From Hyphomicrobiales bacterium (GTDB lineage: Bacteria; Pseudomonadota; Alphaproteobacteria; Rhizobiales; Rhizobiaceae), in the NCBI GenBank assembly GCA_900469625.1, contig UBXV01000006.1, positions 1-64,000 of the forward strand: a DNA stretch of 64,000 nucleotides, written 5' to 3'. Below, piece after piece: positions 9,761 through 18,440 of this stretch (the first letter of the stretch is position 1; every line of letters starts with the position of its first letter). A program made the translations under genes and the position numbers. Under the pieces are notes generated by a model. The model was not told the origin of the DNA, did not search any database, and saw only the letters and a list, made by a program, of their open reading frames with translations.

Positions 9761-10801
9761 TCAAAGCCACCTGGCGCGGCGGAAGAAGCGATAGAGCGTT
9801 GCGCAGAGCCCGATGATCACGGCAAGCACGACGAAATAGCCGTAGCGGAATTTCAGCTCGGGCATATCGTCGAAGTTCATGCCGTAGATCCCGGCGATGG
9901 CCGTCGGCACTGCCAGGATCGCCGCCCACGACGCAAGTTTGCGCGAAATCTCCGTCTGCTCCGATTGCCCGATCATCAGGCTTGCCTCGAACGTGAAGGC
10001 CAGGACCTCCCGCAAGGCATCGATATCTTCCTGTACCCGACGAACATGGTCGGTGACATCCCGAAACAGCGGCTGCAGCGCCGCTTCCATACCGGGCAGA
10101 TCGATATGCTCGTGACGCCGACAAACATCGACCAGCGGCACCGCGGCATTGCGCAGCCTGAGCAGGTTGCGCCTGAGCAGGTAGAGCCGCTCTACGTCCG
10201 TCTTCTCCAGCCGCTGACGCAAGAGGCGATCCTCGAGCCGCTCGACCTCCTCGTGAATGGCCTCGATCACCGGCATGTAGTTGTCGACGATGAAATCGAG
10301 GATCGAGTAGAGAATGTAGTTCTCACCATGCGCAAGGGCGGCCGGCGACGCCTCGCAACGCTGCCGCACGGCCATGTAGGAGGTCGACGGCCCGTGGCGA
10401 ACCGAGACGACATAGCCGCGGCCGACAAAGAGGTGCGTTTCGCCGAAGGCGATTTCGTCTCCGACCATGTGGGCGGTGCGCGCGACGACGAAAACCGAAT
10501 CGCCATAAATCTCCAGCTTCGGGCGCTGGTGCGCCTTGCATGCGTCCTCGATCGCGAGGTCATGCAGGTCGAACGCGTGCTGCACTTGCCGCAACAGGGC
10601 AGCGTCCGGTTCATGAAGACCGATCCAGATGACGGCGCCCGGCCGGTCTCGCCATTTGCTGGCATCCTCGACGTGAATGTCCTGGATGCGCACGCCGTTT
10701 TCGTAAACGGCCGCGGCGATCACCCCCTGGCGCTCTTCGGCATGCGGCGCCTGTCCAAAGCGCGAATTGGCCGAGCGTTCGTTCGTCAGGTCCAGCGCCA
10801 T
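9761..10801 (-). CDS. corA: CorA-type magnesium/divalent cation transporter
   Basis: A pentameric inner-membrane Mg2+ (or Co2+/Ni2+/Zn2+) channel subunit of 346 aa. The large N-terminal cytoplasmic domain ends in a long helix. Two C-terminal membrane segments follow, with the signature loop GMN at 307-309 (YGMNFDDMPEL). The MPEL loop after GMN is the CorA rather than the ZntB form. The start ATG 10801 is set by a perfect GGAGG 7 nt upstream; the frame is open to 10972 but that part is unlike the family. It is divergent from sthA. Confidence 0.93.
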   Translation of the reverse strand: MALDLTNERSANSRFGQAPHAEERQGVIAAAVYENGVRIQDIHVEDASKWRDRPGAVIWIGLHEPDAALLRQVQHAFDLHDLAIEDACKAHQRPKLEIYGDSVFVVARTAHMVGDEIAFGETHLFVGRGYVVSVRHGPSTSYMAVRQRCEASPAALAHGENYILYSILDFIVDNYMPVIEAIHEEVERLEDRLLRQRLEKTDVERLYLLRRNLLRLRNAAVPLVDVCRRHEHIDLPGMEAALQPLFRDVTDHVRRVQEDIDALREVLAFTFEASLMIGQSEQTEISRKLASWAAILAVPTAIAGIYGMNFDDMPELKFRYGYFVVLAVIIGLCATLYRFFRRARWL

Positions 10802-10923
10802 AGAAGTCCTCCCATACGCGCATGAATTCATGGACCGGTATGCCATTGGACCGCCAAGCATACGCGTATTTACTGATATTCGCACGCAGCAGGTTTCAAA
10901 CTCGAAAACCACTTCATCAAACT

Positions 10924-10974
10924 GTGCGATTGACGGTATAGACGCATGCGGGCGACACTTTTCGCATCGCACAA
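10924..10974. promoter_or_regulatory. TGC-type box and inverted GTGCGAT/ATCGCAC pair before sthA
   Basis: The 16-mer TTTTCGCATCGCACAA ends at 10974, 27 nt before the sthA start. An inverted arm GTGCGAT lies at 10924-10930, opposite ATCGCAC at 10966-10972. The same 16-mer and the same inverted arm occur upstream of gltA (60935-60978). The core CGCATCGCACAA differs only in its first base from TGCRNYGCASMA. Operator function is inferred. Confidence 0.5.
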
Positions 10975-11001
10975 CGATTCTCCCTTTTTGACGGAATTGC
11001 C

Positions 11002-12408
11002 ATGAACCAGTTCGATCTCATCGTCGTCGGAAGCGGACCCGCCGGCCGCCGCGGCGCCATCCAGGCCGCCAAGCTCGGCAAGAAGGTTCTCGTCATCGAA
11101 CAGGGCAAACGCGTCGGCGGCGTTTCCGTGCATACGGGCACTATTCCTTCGAAGACATTGCGCGAGACGGCGCTCAACCTCTCAGGCTGGCGCGAACGCG
11201 GATTTTACGGTCGCTCCTACCGCGTCAAGGAAGAGATCAGCGCGGACGACCTGCGCCAGCGGCTGATCATCACCCTCAACCACGAAGTCGAAGTCCTCGA
11301 ACATCAGTTTTCCCGCAACCGCGTGCAGCAGATGCGCGGCAAGGCGAGCTTCGTCGATCCGACCACGCTCGAGGTCGTCAAGGACGACGGCGAGACGTTG
11401 CTCGTTTCAGGCACCAGCATCATGCTGGCCGTCGGCACCAAGCCCTTCCGCCCGGATTACATGCCGTTCGACGGCAAGACCGTTCTCGACAGCGACGAGT
11501 TGCTCGACATCTCGGAGCTGCCACGCTCGCTCGTGGTCATCGGTGCCGGCGTCGTCGGCATCGAGTATGCGACGATCTTCAGCGCGCTCGACACGCAGGT
11601 AACGGTGATCGACCCCAAGACCACGATGCTCGACTTCATCGACAAGGAGATCGTCGAGGATTTCATCTACCAGTTGCGTGACCGCAACATGAAGCTGCAT
11701 CTCGGCCAGAAGGCCGACAAGGTCGAACGACTCGACAACGGTAAGGTGTTGCTGACACTCGACAATGGCCGCCGGATCACGACGGACATGGTGCTGTTTG
11801 CCGCCGGGCGCATGGGGGCGACCGACACGCTCAACCTCTCGGCGGCCGGGCTCGAAGCCGACAGCCGCGGTCGCCTCAAGGTCAATCCCGAAACCTTCCA
11901 GACCTCCGTGCCGAACATCTATGCCGCCGGCGACGTGGTCGGGTTTCCGAGCCTCGCCTCGACATCGATGGAACAGGGCCGCATCGCGGCACGTGTCGCC
12001 GTCGGCGCGATCGCCATGGAGCCGCAGAAGTACTTCCCCTACGGCATTTACGCGGTTCCCGAAATCTCCACCTGCGGACTGTCGGAGGAAGAGGTCAAGG
12101 AACGCGGTATTCCCTATGAATGCGGCATGGCGCGCTTCCGCGAGACCTCGCGTGGCCACATCATGGGCCTCGATTCGGGATTGTTGAAGATGATCTTCTC
12201 CTTGAAGACGCGCCGCCTGCTCGGCGTGCACATCATCGGCGAAGGTGCCACGGAGCTGGTTCACATCGGCCAGGCGGTCCTCAACCTGAAGGGAACGGTC
12301 GAGTACTTCGTCGAGAACACCTTCAACTACCCGACGCTTGCCGAGGCCTACAAGATCGCCGGCCTCGACGCCTGGAACCGCATGGGCGAGATCAAGCCGG
12401 CTGCATGA
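11002..12408 (+). CDS. sthA: Soluble pyridine nucleotide transhydrogenase (Si-specific)
   Basis: It transfers hydride between NADPH and NAD+ in the cytosol and helps drain excess NADPH. The 468-aa flavoprotein belongs to the disulfide-reductase family: N-terminal FAD motif GSGPAGRRGA, a second dinucleotide motif GAGVVGIEYA, the late FAD motif IYAAGDVVG, and a C-terminal dimerisation domain. The CxxxxC active-site pair of lipoamide dehydrogenases is replaced by GGVSVHTGTIPSK, which is diagnostic for SthA. It is divergent from corA and shares an upstream sequence with gltA. Confidence 0.95.
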   Translation: MNQFDLIVVGSGPAGRRGAIQAAKLGKKVLVIEQGKRVGGVSVHTGTIPSKTLRETALNLSGWRERGFYGRSYRVKEEISADDLRQRLIITLNHEVEVLEHQFSRNRVQQMRGKASFVDPTTLEVVKDDGETLLVSGTSIMLAVGTKPFRPDYMPFDGKTVLDSDELLDISELPRSLVVIGAGVVGIEYATIFSALDTQVTVIDPKTTMLDFIDKEIVEDFIYQLRDRNMKLHLGQKADKVERLDNGKVLLTLDNGRRITTDMVLFAAGRMGATDTLNLSAAGLEADSRGRLKVNPETFQTSVPNIYAAGDVVGFPSLASTSMEQGRIAARVAVGAIAMEPQKYFPYGIYAVPEISTCGLSEEEVKERGIPYECGMARFRETSRGHIMGLDSGLLKMIFSLKTRRLLGVHIIGEGATELVHIGQAVLNLKGTVEYFVENTFNYPTLAEAYKIAGLDAWNRMGEIKPAA

Positions 12409-12592
12409 ATTTCGACGAGGCTCCCCTTCCGATCTCGAACAAGGCACCGCGAATCAGCTAGCTTTGCGGTCCTGATTTCCTCAGGGCCGCACGCTTGACC
12501 ACGTCATCAGGCCATGGCGCTGCATCTTGTTTTCACGCACTGCCGGAGGGCGCAGCACATCTTCCGGCGGCCTGTCCCGGCGAGCTTTGATC

Positions 12593-13402
12593 ATGGCCCT
12601 TCGTATCCTTTCCCTTAATGTCTGGGGCGGCAAGCTGCATGCGGCGCTGATCCCGTATCTTGTGGAAGCAAACGCAGACGTTCTGTGCCTGCAGGAAGTC
12701 GTGCGATCACCGGAGACGACGTCCGACTGGCTGCTTTACCGCGACCGCGACGTCGAACTCCCGCAGCGTGCCAACCTTTTCGACGAAATTCGGGCCGCCC
12801 TTCCTGATCACGACGGCTCCTTCTTTCCGACGTCGAGAGGCGAGCTTCACGATGGCGACGGCATGGTTCATGCCGAATTCGGACTGGCGACGTTCGTGCG
12901 CAAATCCTTCCCGGTCATCGGCCAGGCACTCGGCTTCGTCCACGGAGCGTTTTCACCTGATGGCTGGGGCGACCATCCGCGACCGCGGAACGCCCATTGC
13001 CTCCGTCTTGTCGACTATGAAAGCGGATGTTCCATCACAATCGCACAAATGCACGGCCTGCGGACGGAGAATGGCAAGGGCGACACGCCAGAACGCCAGG
13101 CGCAGGCGGATGCCCTGGTCCGACTGATCGGCGGCATCTGGCCCGGCAATGAAAAGCTGGTGGTCTGCGGCGATCTCAATCTTCTGCCCGATAGCGCCAC
13201 CTTCGACGCTCTCGGCGCACTCGGCCTCGCCGATCTCGTCACCGGTCGCGGCCACACAGATACGCGCACGTCGTATTACGGGAAGCCGGGGCGCTTCGCC
13301 GACTACATGCTGGCGACGCCAGATGTCGAGGTCGTTGGTTTCGACGTGATCGAACAGCCTGAGGTCTCGGATCACCGGGCCCTGCTGCTGGATCTCCGTT
13401 AG
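12593..13402 (+). CDS. Endonuclease/exonuclease/phosphatase (EEP) family protein
   Basis: A 269-aa metal-dependent hydrolase of the EEP fold shared with exonuclease III, DNase I and sphingomyelinases. Visible motifs are LSLNVWGG (N-terminal Asn), CLQEV (metal Glu), CGDLNLLP (Asp/Asn) and SDHRALL (C-terminal Asp-His). There is no signal peptide, so it is probably cytoplasmic. The substrate cannot be told. The start ATG 12593 begins the conserved MALRILSLNVW; the ribosome site is weak. The 184 bp between sthA and this gene hold no recognisable element. Confidence 0.85.
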   Translation: MALRILSLNVWGGKLHAALIPYLVEANADVLCLQEVVRSPETTSDWLLYRDRDVELPQRANLFDEIRAALPDHDGSFFPTSRGELHDGDGMVHAEFGLATFVRKSFPVIGQALGFVHGAFSPDGWGDHPRPRNAHCLRLVDYESGCSITIAQMHGLRTENGKGDTPERQAQADALVRLIGGIWPGNEKLVVCGDLNLLPDSATFDALGALGLADLVTGRGHTDTRTSYYGKPGRFADYMLATPDVEVVGFDVIEQPEVSDHRALLLDLR

Positions 13403-13444
13403 CAAGCCGCGTCGCCACCGCCCGCGCGTAGCTATCTGCAGAAT

Positions 13445-13480
13445 GGAAAAGGCCCTGCCGCAAAACGGCAGGGCCTCTGA
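13445..13480 (-). terminator. Terminator of tig
   Basis: An 11-bp perfect stem (AGGCCCTGCCG and its complement) around a 5-nt loop is followed by TTT on the minus strand. It lies 25-55 nt past the tig stop. It also faces the end of the EEP gene and may serve both. Confidence 0.85.
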
Positions 13481-13503
13481 ATGTCAGGCAATCGAAGAAA
13501 CGA

Positions 13504-14982
13504 TTACTCGGCGCTGTCGTCAGCGGCCTTCTTCTTGGCCGGAGCCTTCTTCTTCGGAGCTGCGGCTTCTTCGCCTTCAGCAGCCTCAGCCTTGGCAGCG
13601 GCCTTCTTTTTGGCCGGAGCCTTCTTGGCAGCGGTGCCTTCGGCTTCTTCGTCGTCAGCCGTCAGCTCTTCCTTGGAAACCGTCTTGTCGGTTACCGAGA
13701 TCTCGGAGAGCAGGTGATCGACGACCTTTTCTTCGAACAGCGGAGCGCGCAGCGAAGCGGCAGCACCAGGGGTGTTCTTGAAGTAGTCGAGGATCTGCTT
13801 TTCCTGGCCCGGGAACTGGCGCAGCTGCTCGAACAGCGAACGCTGCAGTTCGTCGTCGCTGACCTGGACGCCGGCCTTTTCGCCGATTTCCGAGAGAACG
13901 AGACCGAGGCGAACGCGACGCTCGGCGAGCTTGCGGTACTCGGCGCGGGCTTCTTCTTCGGTGGTTTCTTCGTCAGCGAATGTCTTGCCGGCCTGCTGCA
14001 GGTCGGTGTTGATCTGGCGCCAGATGTTTTCGAATTCTGCTTCGACGAGGCGTTCCGGCGTGTCGAACTGGTAGAGTTCGTCCAGCTGGTCGAGGATCTG
14101 ACGCTTCACCTTCTGGCGGGTCAGGTTGCCGTACTGGCTCTCGATCTGGCCGCGAACGATTTCCTTCAGCTTGTCAGCCGATTCGAGACCGAGCTTGGTG
14201 GCCAGTTCGTCGTTGATTTCGATGTCCTGGGCGGAAGCGACATCCTTGACGGTGATGTCGAAGGTGGCTTCCTTGCCGGCGAGGTTCGCTGCCGGGTAAT
14301 CGGCCGGGAACGTCACGGTGATGGTCTTTTCGTCGCCAGCCTTGACGCCGACCAGCTGCTCTTCGAAGCCCGGGATGAAGCGGTTGGAGCCGAGAACCAG
14401 CTCTGCGTCTTCGTCCTTGCCGCCGTCGAAGGCTTCGCCGTCAACCTTGCCGAGGTAGTCGATGGTCACGCGGTCGCCGTTGGCAGCCTTGCCCTTCTTC
14501 GATTCGTACGAGCGAGCGCTTTCAGCGATCTTCAGGATCTGCTCGTTGACTTCGTCTTCGGCGATCTCGACGACTTCGCGCGTCACCTTGATGCCGCTGA
14601 CGTCCTTGAGTTCGATCGCCGGGATGATTTCGTAAGCGACGGTGAACTCGAGGTCAGCCTCGGCGTTCAGGATCTTGTCGGCTTCGGACTCGTCCTCGGT
14701 CATCGCGATTTCCGGCTGGGTCGCCGACTTCTCGCCACGGCCCGAAAGGATCTCGGTCGGCTTTTCACGAACGATCTCGTTGACGAGATCTGCCATGATC
14801 GACTTGCCGTAGACCTTCTTGAGATGCGCGAACGGCACCTTGCCCGGACGGAAGCCGTTGATCTTTACACGGTCCTTCACTTCGGCCAGGCGCTCGTTCA
14901 TCCGAGCTTCCATGTCCTTGGCCGGGATAACGACCTTGAGTTCGCGCTTCAGCCCTTGAGCGAGCGTTTCGATAACCTGCAT
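13504..14982 (-). CDS. tig: Trigger factor, ribosome-associated chaperone
   Basis: It binds at the ribosome exit tunnel and shields nascent chains; it has a peptidyl-prolyl isomerase domain. The 492-aa protein shows the ribosome-binding signature GFRPGKVP at about residues 45-52, an FKBP-like PPIase domain (about 165-250, with [14 protein letters not shown]) and the C-terminal chaperone arms. It ends in a low-complexity Lys/Ala/Glu tail of about 40 residues (repeated PAKKKAA), common in rhizobial Tig but absent from E. coli. The start ATG 14982 has AAGG 8 nt upstream. It is monocistronic, ending at a strong terminator. Confidence 0.97.
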   Translation of the reverse strand: MQVIETLAQGLKRELKVVIPAKDMEARMNERLAEVKDRVKINGFRPGKVPFAHLKKVYGKSIMADLVNEIVREKPTEILSGRGEKSATQPEIAMTEDESEADKILNAEADLEFTVAYEIIPAIELKDVSGIKVTREVVEIAEDEVNEQILKIAESARSYESKKGKAANGDRVTIDYLGKVDGEAFDGGKDEDAELVLGSNRFIPGFEEQLVGVKAGDEKTITVTFPADYPAANLAGKEATFDITVKDVASAQDIEINDELATKLGLESADKLKEIVRGQIESQYGNLTRQKVKRQILDQLDELYQFDTPERLVEAEFENIWRQINTDLQQAGKTFADEETTEEEARAEYRKLAERRVRLGLVLSEIGEKAGVQVSDDELQRSLFEQLRQFPGQEKQILDYFKNTPGAAASLRAPLFEEKVVDHLLSEISVTDKTVSKEELTADDEEAEGTAAKKAPAKKKAAAKAEAAEGEEAAAPKKKAPAKKKAADDSAE

Positions 14983-15162
14983 GTTCAAACCTTCATTTCA
15001 CGTTGACTGTGCTCTTCCCCTTTGAAAGGTCTGGCGAGCACGTGAGCCGATCCATTTGCCGGGAGTGGCTTTACGCAGTTCCGTAACCGTTTTGCAAGCA
15101 AAATGGCACTCCAGCCCCCTTCATCATTGCAGAATCCGGACTTTTTGGCGCGATCATTGTCC

Positions 15163-15247
<85 letters not shown>

Positions 15248-15423
15248 GTTCAGACAATCGCACCGACTGAGCGTATTCCCGCAACACCAACCAACGGAAA
15301 CACCGCGGATACAAAGGGCATGCTGAGGTTCAGGGCTTTCCCGAGCGCGGCGTCTCTATATCACTCGTTTTCGCGGGATCAAAGGGAAAATACAGTTACC
15401 CACGGCAGATCGATCCTAAGCGC

Positions 15424-16017
15424 TCAGTAGAGTGGCTCTTCATAAACGGGCGCGCCCGCGACGGCGATCTGGCGGATCTGTGCGCGCCCGGCATCATTGA
15501 TGCGAACGCTCACCGAAAGCGCCTCGGCGTTTCGGGCCTGCTCCAGCACCCGGCCCTCGCCTTCCGGCACGTAGAAGCGCTCGATGCCATAGGCGACGTC
15601 GACGGACGTCGGGCTTTCACTCGACTGGGGATAATAGGTGAAGGGTTGCGATTGCAGAAGGACGGTGCCGTCCGCCGGCGCGAGCGGCTGGAAGGACGCT
15701 TCAGAGGCCGCCCAGAAGCCGTCTGGTTGCGGCGCGAGGCGCACAAAGACCGTTGCCTCCTGGGCGACCGTAGGCAAACCGATTTTGAACAGCTCCGGCG
15801 GCAGCCTGGAAATGTCATAGCTCAGGATCACATAATCGCCACGCAGCAGATCTCGTGGATCGACCGGCACGGTCTTCAGCAATACCTCCTTGCCGCTGCG
15901 CAGGATCGACGCCCGGCTTTCGACCATGTAGCCCAGTGCTGCGGTTTGAAGCACCGCTGCAATCAGTGCGGCAATTAACGGCGGCAGCCAACGGCGTTTT
16001 GGCGACAGGCCACTCAT
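15424..16017 (-). CDS. GDYXXLXY domain membrane-anchored protein
   Basis: A 197-aa protein with a basic N-terminus, one hydrophobic helix (about residues 12-30) and a periplasmic domain with the family hallmark GDYVILSYDIS at about residues 60-70. The family is uncharacterised and is usually encoded next to DUF2157 membrane proteins, as here: its ATG overlaps the stop of the preceding DUF2157 gene by three bases, so the two are translationally coupled and probably form one complex. No catalytic motif is seen. Confidence 0.85.
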   Translation of the reverse strand: MSGLSPKRRWLPPLIAALIAAVLQTAALGYMVESRASILRSGKEVLLKTVPVDPRDLLRGDYVILSYDISRLPPELFKIGLPTVAQEATVFVRLAPQPDGFWAASEASFQPLAPADGTVLLQSQPFTYYPQSSESPTSVDVAYGIERFYVPEGEGRVLEQARNAEALSVSVRINDAGRAQIRQIAVAGAPVYEEPLY

Positions 16018-17123
16018 GGCGAAACCTCCTCGCTGCGCGTGCGCATCAATCGCCCCTCGATTCGGATGACCAGCCAGGCGATCGCAGCCACCAGAAGCCC
16101 CGAAATCAGGAAGAACCCTGAGGTTCCGAGCATAGAGCCGAGCGTCTCGAAGGCGAGATAGAGAAGTTCGCCGGCAAAGGCGGCATAGCCGAGATAGCGC
16201 ACGGCGCCGTTTTGGGCGCCGGCAAGCGTGATCCCGACAACGGCCACGATCAGCACGGCCGCACCGGCTGCCACTTCGGTAAACAGGCCGACCGCCTCGA
16301 ACTGCAGCACCGAGAAACCGATGAGTGCGAGGCTGAACGAATAGAATGCAGGCGCCGAACCGGCTTCAAGCGCGATGGGGCGAAGGGGCGAGCCGGGCAT
16401 CGCCGCGGCGAGGAAAGCCAGGCTCCCCCCGCCTGCCAAAGCACCGGCAAATGCAAGCGACGAGTTTTCAATATAGAGAGAGATGAGCCACCCCATTACC
16501 AGGAGATAAGCGAGGTGACGGGCGCGACCGGCATCCGTTACGCGCACCAGAGCAACGACGAGGACGGCGAGGCCCGGCACGATCCAGGTCCGCCACTCAA
16601 CGATATCGCCAATGCCGCCCTCCGAAAGCAATGTCAGGAAATAGGCCCAGGCCAGCCCGCCACACAGCGCCGTGACGGCGCCCGACCGAAATGCGAGCGC
16701 GGTCACACATGCGCCGGCGATCCATAGCAGGATCGCGTCGGCTGCATCCCCGGAGAGATGATACATCTGGCCGACAAGCGCGATGCCGGCTCCGAACGAC
16801 ATCGCCGCCAGCACCAGGGCGGCCGCCGCAAGGCCGCCGTTGCCGCGCGCGGTGAACATGGCCCCGGCAAAATGAAAGCCCCATATCAAGGCTACGATGC
16901 CAACGAGGCGCGCAAGTCGGGGAAGCGCCTCCCAATTGGCAGCCACCAGCAACAGGATCGAGGCGGACAGCAGCAGGGCAGCCAGGACGAGAAGCACGCG
17001 CCCTGCCCGAAACGTGGATTCGCGACCGTCATACTCCGCAAGCATCTGCCGCGCGGACGCCTCCGGCAGCAGACCCATGCCAACCCAATGCTTGAAATCC
17101 CTTTCGAGACGACCGCGATACAT
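16014..17123 (-). CDS. DUF2157 polytopic membrane protein
   Basis: A 369-aa protein with a short N-terminal cytoplasmic region carrying the DUF2157 pattern (HWVGMGLLPEASARQML) and then about ten hydrophobic segments rich in Ala, Leu and Gly. The function is unknown. It is coupled to the GDYXXLXY gene downstream. I chose ATG 17123 because the family sequence begins there; an in-frame GTG at 17180 would add 19 residues. Its upstream region is the sRNA island. The TGC-type box at 17288 lies 165 nt upstream and could also bear on this gene. Confidence 0.8.
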   Translation of the reverse strand: MYRGRLERDFKHWVGMGLLPEASARQMLAEYDGRESTFRAGRVLLVLAALLLSASILLLVAANWEALPRLARLVGIVALIWGFHFAGAMFTARGNGGLAAAALVLAAMSFGAGIALVGQMYHLSGDAADAILLWIAGACVTALAFRSGAVTALCGGLAWAYFLTLLSEGGIGDIVEWRTWIVPGLAVLVVALVRVTDAGRARHLAYLLVMGWLISLYIENSSLAFAGALAGGGSLAFLAAAMPGSPLRPIALEAGSAPAFYSFSLALIGFSVLQFEAVGLFTEVAAGAAVLIVAVVGITLAGAQNGAVRYLGYAAFAGELLYLAFETLGSMLGTSGFFLISGLLVAAIAWLVIRIEGRLMRTRSEEVSP

Positions 17124-17287
17124 GCTGCCCCACTTTCCTGCGACGACCGGCCAACGCAAGGCCCGGGTCGAGACGCCCACCTAATCATGCAAAGGCGGAA
17201 AAACACAACCGTTCCATCGCTTGCGTTCCCAGGTTCTCCTCCCGGCTCCGATGGCTTGCGCGATGCGCATATCTTCCATGCAGATAT

Positions 17288-17320
17288 TGCACTGCACAAA
17301 TCGATTTAAAGACCCTATAT
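17288..17320 (+). promoter_or_regulatory. Promoter-like element with a TGC-type box over its -35
   Basis: CTGCAC (17292-17297), a 17-nt spacer and CTATAT (17315-17320) fit the rhizobial sigma-70 pattern CTTGAC-N17-CTATAT. The box TGCACTGCACAA (17288-17299) covers the -35, the typical position of a repressor site, and matches TGCRNYGCASMA at every position. The downstream sequence to about 17350 resembles the region before the first DUF1127 gene (shared CAAATCGATT, TATATTC, CATCAGA and AGCCAAG blocks). The transcript would reach sRNA copy 1 after a leader of about 100 nt. Confidence 0.55.
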
Positions 17321-17424
17321 TCAAATCATCAGAGGCGAACGACGGCAGACAGCCAAGCGGACGCCAGCGGCGATGGTTAGCCGCCCCGGATCCCGGGAAA
17401 GACCCGGACGAAAGTTCGATGGAA

Positions 17425-17549
17425 TTCGGAGCGGCGCACTCCTCCTCCCAGCGCCCCTCCGATACGATTGGCAACACTCCTCCTCCCAGTTGCCAATCAC
17501 TTTCAATGACGCTCGCTGGACCTCCTCCCCCAGCGGGCGTTATTCGTTT
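17425..17549 (+). ncRNA. Anti-Shine-Dalgarno sRNA, alpha-r14/cuckoo type, copy 1
   Basis: Three consecutive hairpins each present a CTCCTCC-containing loop able to pair with Shine-Dalgarno sequences. SL1 is GGCGC/GCGCC (17433-17455). SL2 is the perfect 9-bp ATTGGCAAC/GTTGCCAAT (17467-17497). SL3 is a 10-bp stem CGCTCGCTGG/CCAGCGGGCG (17510-17539) followed by TTATTCGTTT, the terminator. The architecture matches the trans-acting alpha-r14 family of Sinorhizobium (includes NfeR1) and the Rhodobacter CcsR 'cuckoo' RNAs, from memory. The 5' end is estimated. No sigma-70 promoter sits at the place equivalent to copy 2; the nearest is at 17292-17320. Confidence 0.82.
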
Positions 17550-17668
17550 CTGCCCTCCCGTTTCATGCATTTCGACCGATCGAAGCATCTGCACAAAGTT
17601 TGCGCATGTTTTTGGCATCCGCACGTCAAGCCATGCGCAAGATGCATACGTGCCATGAAGCATTTGAT

Positions 17669-17697
17669 CTACACAAAATCAGCAGACTAAACTATCT
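17669..17697 (+). promoter_or_regulatory. Sigma-70-like promoter of sRNA copy 2
   Basis: CTACAC (17669-17674), a 17-nt spacer and CTATCT (17692-17697) match four and five of six positions of the rhizobial consensus CTTGAC-N17-CTATAT. Transcription would start near 17704, just before the first hairpin of the sRNA. Confidence 0.6.
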
Positions 17698-17703
17698 TGA
17701 ACT

Positions 17704-17832
17704 CATCGATCGGGGCGGCGCACTCCTCCTCCCAGCGCCCCTCGATTTGGATCGGCAGCACTCCTCCTCCCAGTTGCCGATCAGAACAAAACGACGCTCG
17801 CTGGATCTCCTCCCCCAGCGGGCGTTGTTTGA
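17704..17832 (+). ncRNA. Anti-Shine-Dalgarno sRNA, alpha-r14/cuckoo type, copy 2
   Basis: A second copy of the same three-hairpin RNA, about 280 bp downstream of copy 1. SL1 spans 17717-17739. SL2 (17750-17782) has ATCGGCA/TGCCGAT arms; the stem bases differ from copy 1 but changed on both sides, so pairing is kept. SL3 is CGCTCGCTGG/CCAGCGGGCG (17795-17824) and is followed by TTGTTTGATT as terminator. Loops again carry CTCCTCC. The compensatory changes are strong internal evidence for a functional RNA. It has its own promoter at 17669-17697. Confidence 0.87.
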
Positions 17833-17945
17833 TTCTGGCACTGAGCTTCTCCTCAAAGTTCGCAATCCAGCCGCACCCGCATCGACATCATGGCCGAACC
17901 GGCGTCGGCTCGCGGCTGCCCAGAGACTTGCACCTTCTGCATGGG

Positions 17946-17957
17946 TGCGATGCAGCA
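17946..17957. promoter_or_regulatory. TGC-type box before the first DUF1127 gene
   Basis: TGCGATGCAGCA matches TGCRNYGCASMA at all positions. It lies 101 nt before the DUF1127 start, ahead of a possible -10 (TTATAT, 17986-17991). Its role as an operator is inferred from recurrence in the window. Confidence 0.45.
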
Positions 17958-18058
17958 TTGTCTCTGTAAGTTTTGCTCAAATCGATTATATTCCAGCCAT
18001 CAGATGACGGCCAGCCAAGAGATAAGCGCTGGCACACGACCCTAGAAAGGATAGGATC

Positions 18059-18202
18059 ATGAACCTCGCACGCTCTTTCAACAATTGGCGCAAGTATCGT
18101 CAGACCTGCAACGAACTCGGCCGCATGAGCGACCGGGAACTGAGCGACCTCGGCATCGGCCGCGGCGACATTCCCTACGTTGCACGTCAGGCCATCAAGT
18201 AA
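18059..18202 (+). CDS. DUF1127 micro-protein, 47 aa (first)
   Basis: A 47-aa basic protein beginning MNLARSFNNWRKYRQ and carrying the DUF1127 core MSDRELSDLGIGRGDI, followed by a short tail ending RQAIK. The ribosome site AAAGGAT lies 7 nt upstream. In Agrobacterium, short DUF1127 proteins affect phosphate and carbon uptake; in Rhodobacter one (CcaF1) is encoded with CcsR 'cuckoo' sRNAs and binds RNA (both from memory). Here two cuckoo-type sRNAs lie immediately upstream, so an RNA-related role is a fair inference. It ends at a strong terminator. Confidence 0.9.
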   Translation: MNLARSFNNWRKYRQTCNELGRMSDRELSDLGIGRGDIPYVARQAIK

Positions 18203-18242
18203 TTCCAGGAGCGCTGCTTCGCGCAGCGCGCCGGACATTACC

Positions 18243-18277
18243 GACGCCCTCCGGGTCATGCCCGGGGGGCGTTTTTC
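18243..18277 (+). terminator. Terminator of the first DUF1127 gene
   Basis: A 12-bp GC-rich stem (ACGCCCTCCGGG with CCCGGGGGGCGT) and TTTTTCG. A smaller hairpin, GCGCTGC-TTC-GCGCAGCGC, lies just before it at about 18211-18229. Confidence 0.9.
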
Positions 18278-18440
18278 GTTTCCGCTTACCCAGCGCCACC
18301 TCTTCGCAGTTGCGAAAGCCGCCAGCAATCACGCTTGACTGGCTGCAGCCATGAATGCCGCCACGAACATTACGGAGCGAGCATCAAGGCTCGCGGAATA
18401 AGCGGCACAATTACAACACCTTAACGCGCCGGATCGAATT

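Noticed and set aside
17425-17832. CTCCTCC-rich repeats as a CRISPR or simple tandem array
   Set aside because: Only two units are present, spaced by 280 bp, with paired stem changes and terminators; they are sRNA genes. No cas genes or spacer-repeat periodicity are seen.
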